Notes under the pieces: model-generated
Seen by the model: only the letters and a program-made list of their open reading frames with translations
Told to the model about the DNA's origin: nothing
Databases searched by the model: none
Shown: positions 63,902 to 64,000 of the stretch, piece by piece
How the letters are laid out: each line of letters opens with the position of its first letter
How positions within the stretch are numbered: the first letter of the stretch is position 1
Assembly (NCBI RefSeq): GCF_014203535.1
Contig: NZ_JACHJI010000011.1
Location: 124,001 to 188,000, forward strand
Origin: Streptomyces griseomycini
GTDB taxonomy: Bacteria > Actinomycetota > Actinomycetes > Streptomycetales > Streptomycetaceae
Reading direction: 5' to 3'
Length of the DNA: 64,000 bases
Translations under genes and position numbers: made by a program

Positions 63902-64000
63902 GTACCCGTCCCCGCTCCCTGGTCCGACCTGATCGACACCGGTCGACGCGGCCCGGCTGCGCGGTGCGCCCGTCGATCCGAGTCGTCAGCGGTGTCGCCG

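Overview
The window is very GC-rich, has short intergenic gaps, frequent GTG and TTG starts, many ATGA/GTGA/TGATG stop-start overlaps and a complete conservon, so it comes from an actinomycete chromosome, almost certainly Streptomyces. The features are chromosomal: no insertion sequence, phage gene, CRISPR array or replication origin was seen. The main signs of plasticity are a giant secreted polymorphic toxin, two pseudogenes, a gene remnant and three identical tRNA-Pro(GGG) genes.

Layout. 1-1450: end of a zincin-like protein with an altered active site, and tRNA-Pro copy 1. 1450-5354: a hypothetical protein, a Gfo/Idh/MocA oxidoreductase, a TMEM175-type channel and a LacI regulator. 5461-20527: an inositol catabolism locus in three transcription units. 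The first is PhyH dioxygenase, SDR and two Gfo/Idh/MocA dehydrogenases. The second, on the minus strand, is sugar-binding lipoprotein, permease, ATPase, iolE and iolG. The third is iolC, a Cgl0158-type aldolase, iolB, iolD and a GntR regulator. The transporter would bring inositol in, IolG/IolE/IolD/IolB/IolC and the aldolase take it to central metabolism, and the PhyH unit probably adds entry of a modified cyclitol. 20505-25130: DUF427, aldo/keto reductase with a MerR-type promoter, NUDIX, DUF5958, GNAT, a short reductase remnant and an MmpS-like membrane protein.

25430-34531 encodes a 3033-residue secreted RHS toxin: signal peptide, DNRLRE domains, YD repeats, two inserted golvesin-like domains, a HINT autoprotease and a deaminase-like tip. 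34624-41866: a propeller-like protein, tRNA-Pro copy 2, DUF309, cobF and cobK, a lipid-kinase-like protein, a TauE/SafE permease and a thiolase. 42023-47358: alpha/beta hydrolase, Dps, DUF3140, a helix-hairpin-helix endonuclease, an SAM methyltransferase, an amidohydrolase pseudogene and a NUDIX-like protein. 47413-51653: an ABC sugar importer in the order of the mycobacterial trehalose system LpqY-SugA-SugB-SugC.

51847-64000: tRNA-Pro copy 3, a split transketolase behind a SoxR-box-like promoter, small DNA-binding and acetyltransferase proteins, a decayed radical SAM gene, a LysR regulator, the threonine-degrading pair kbl-tdh, and a conservon (cvnA-D) with an extra GAF protein.

The candidates most worth following up are the dioxygenase-containing cyclitol operon with an operator-like motif shared with the iol promoters, the RHS toxin with its noncanonical deaminase motif and no evident immunity gene, and the two 19-bp-spacer (MerR/SoxR-type) promoters with no cognate regulator in the window.
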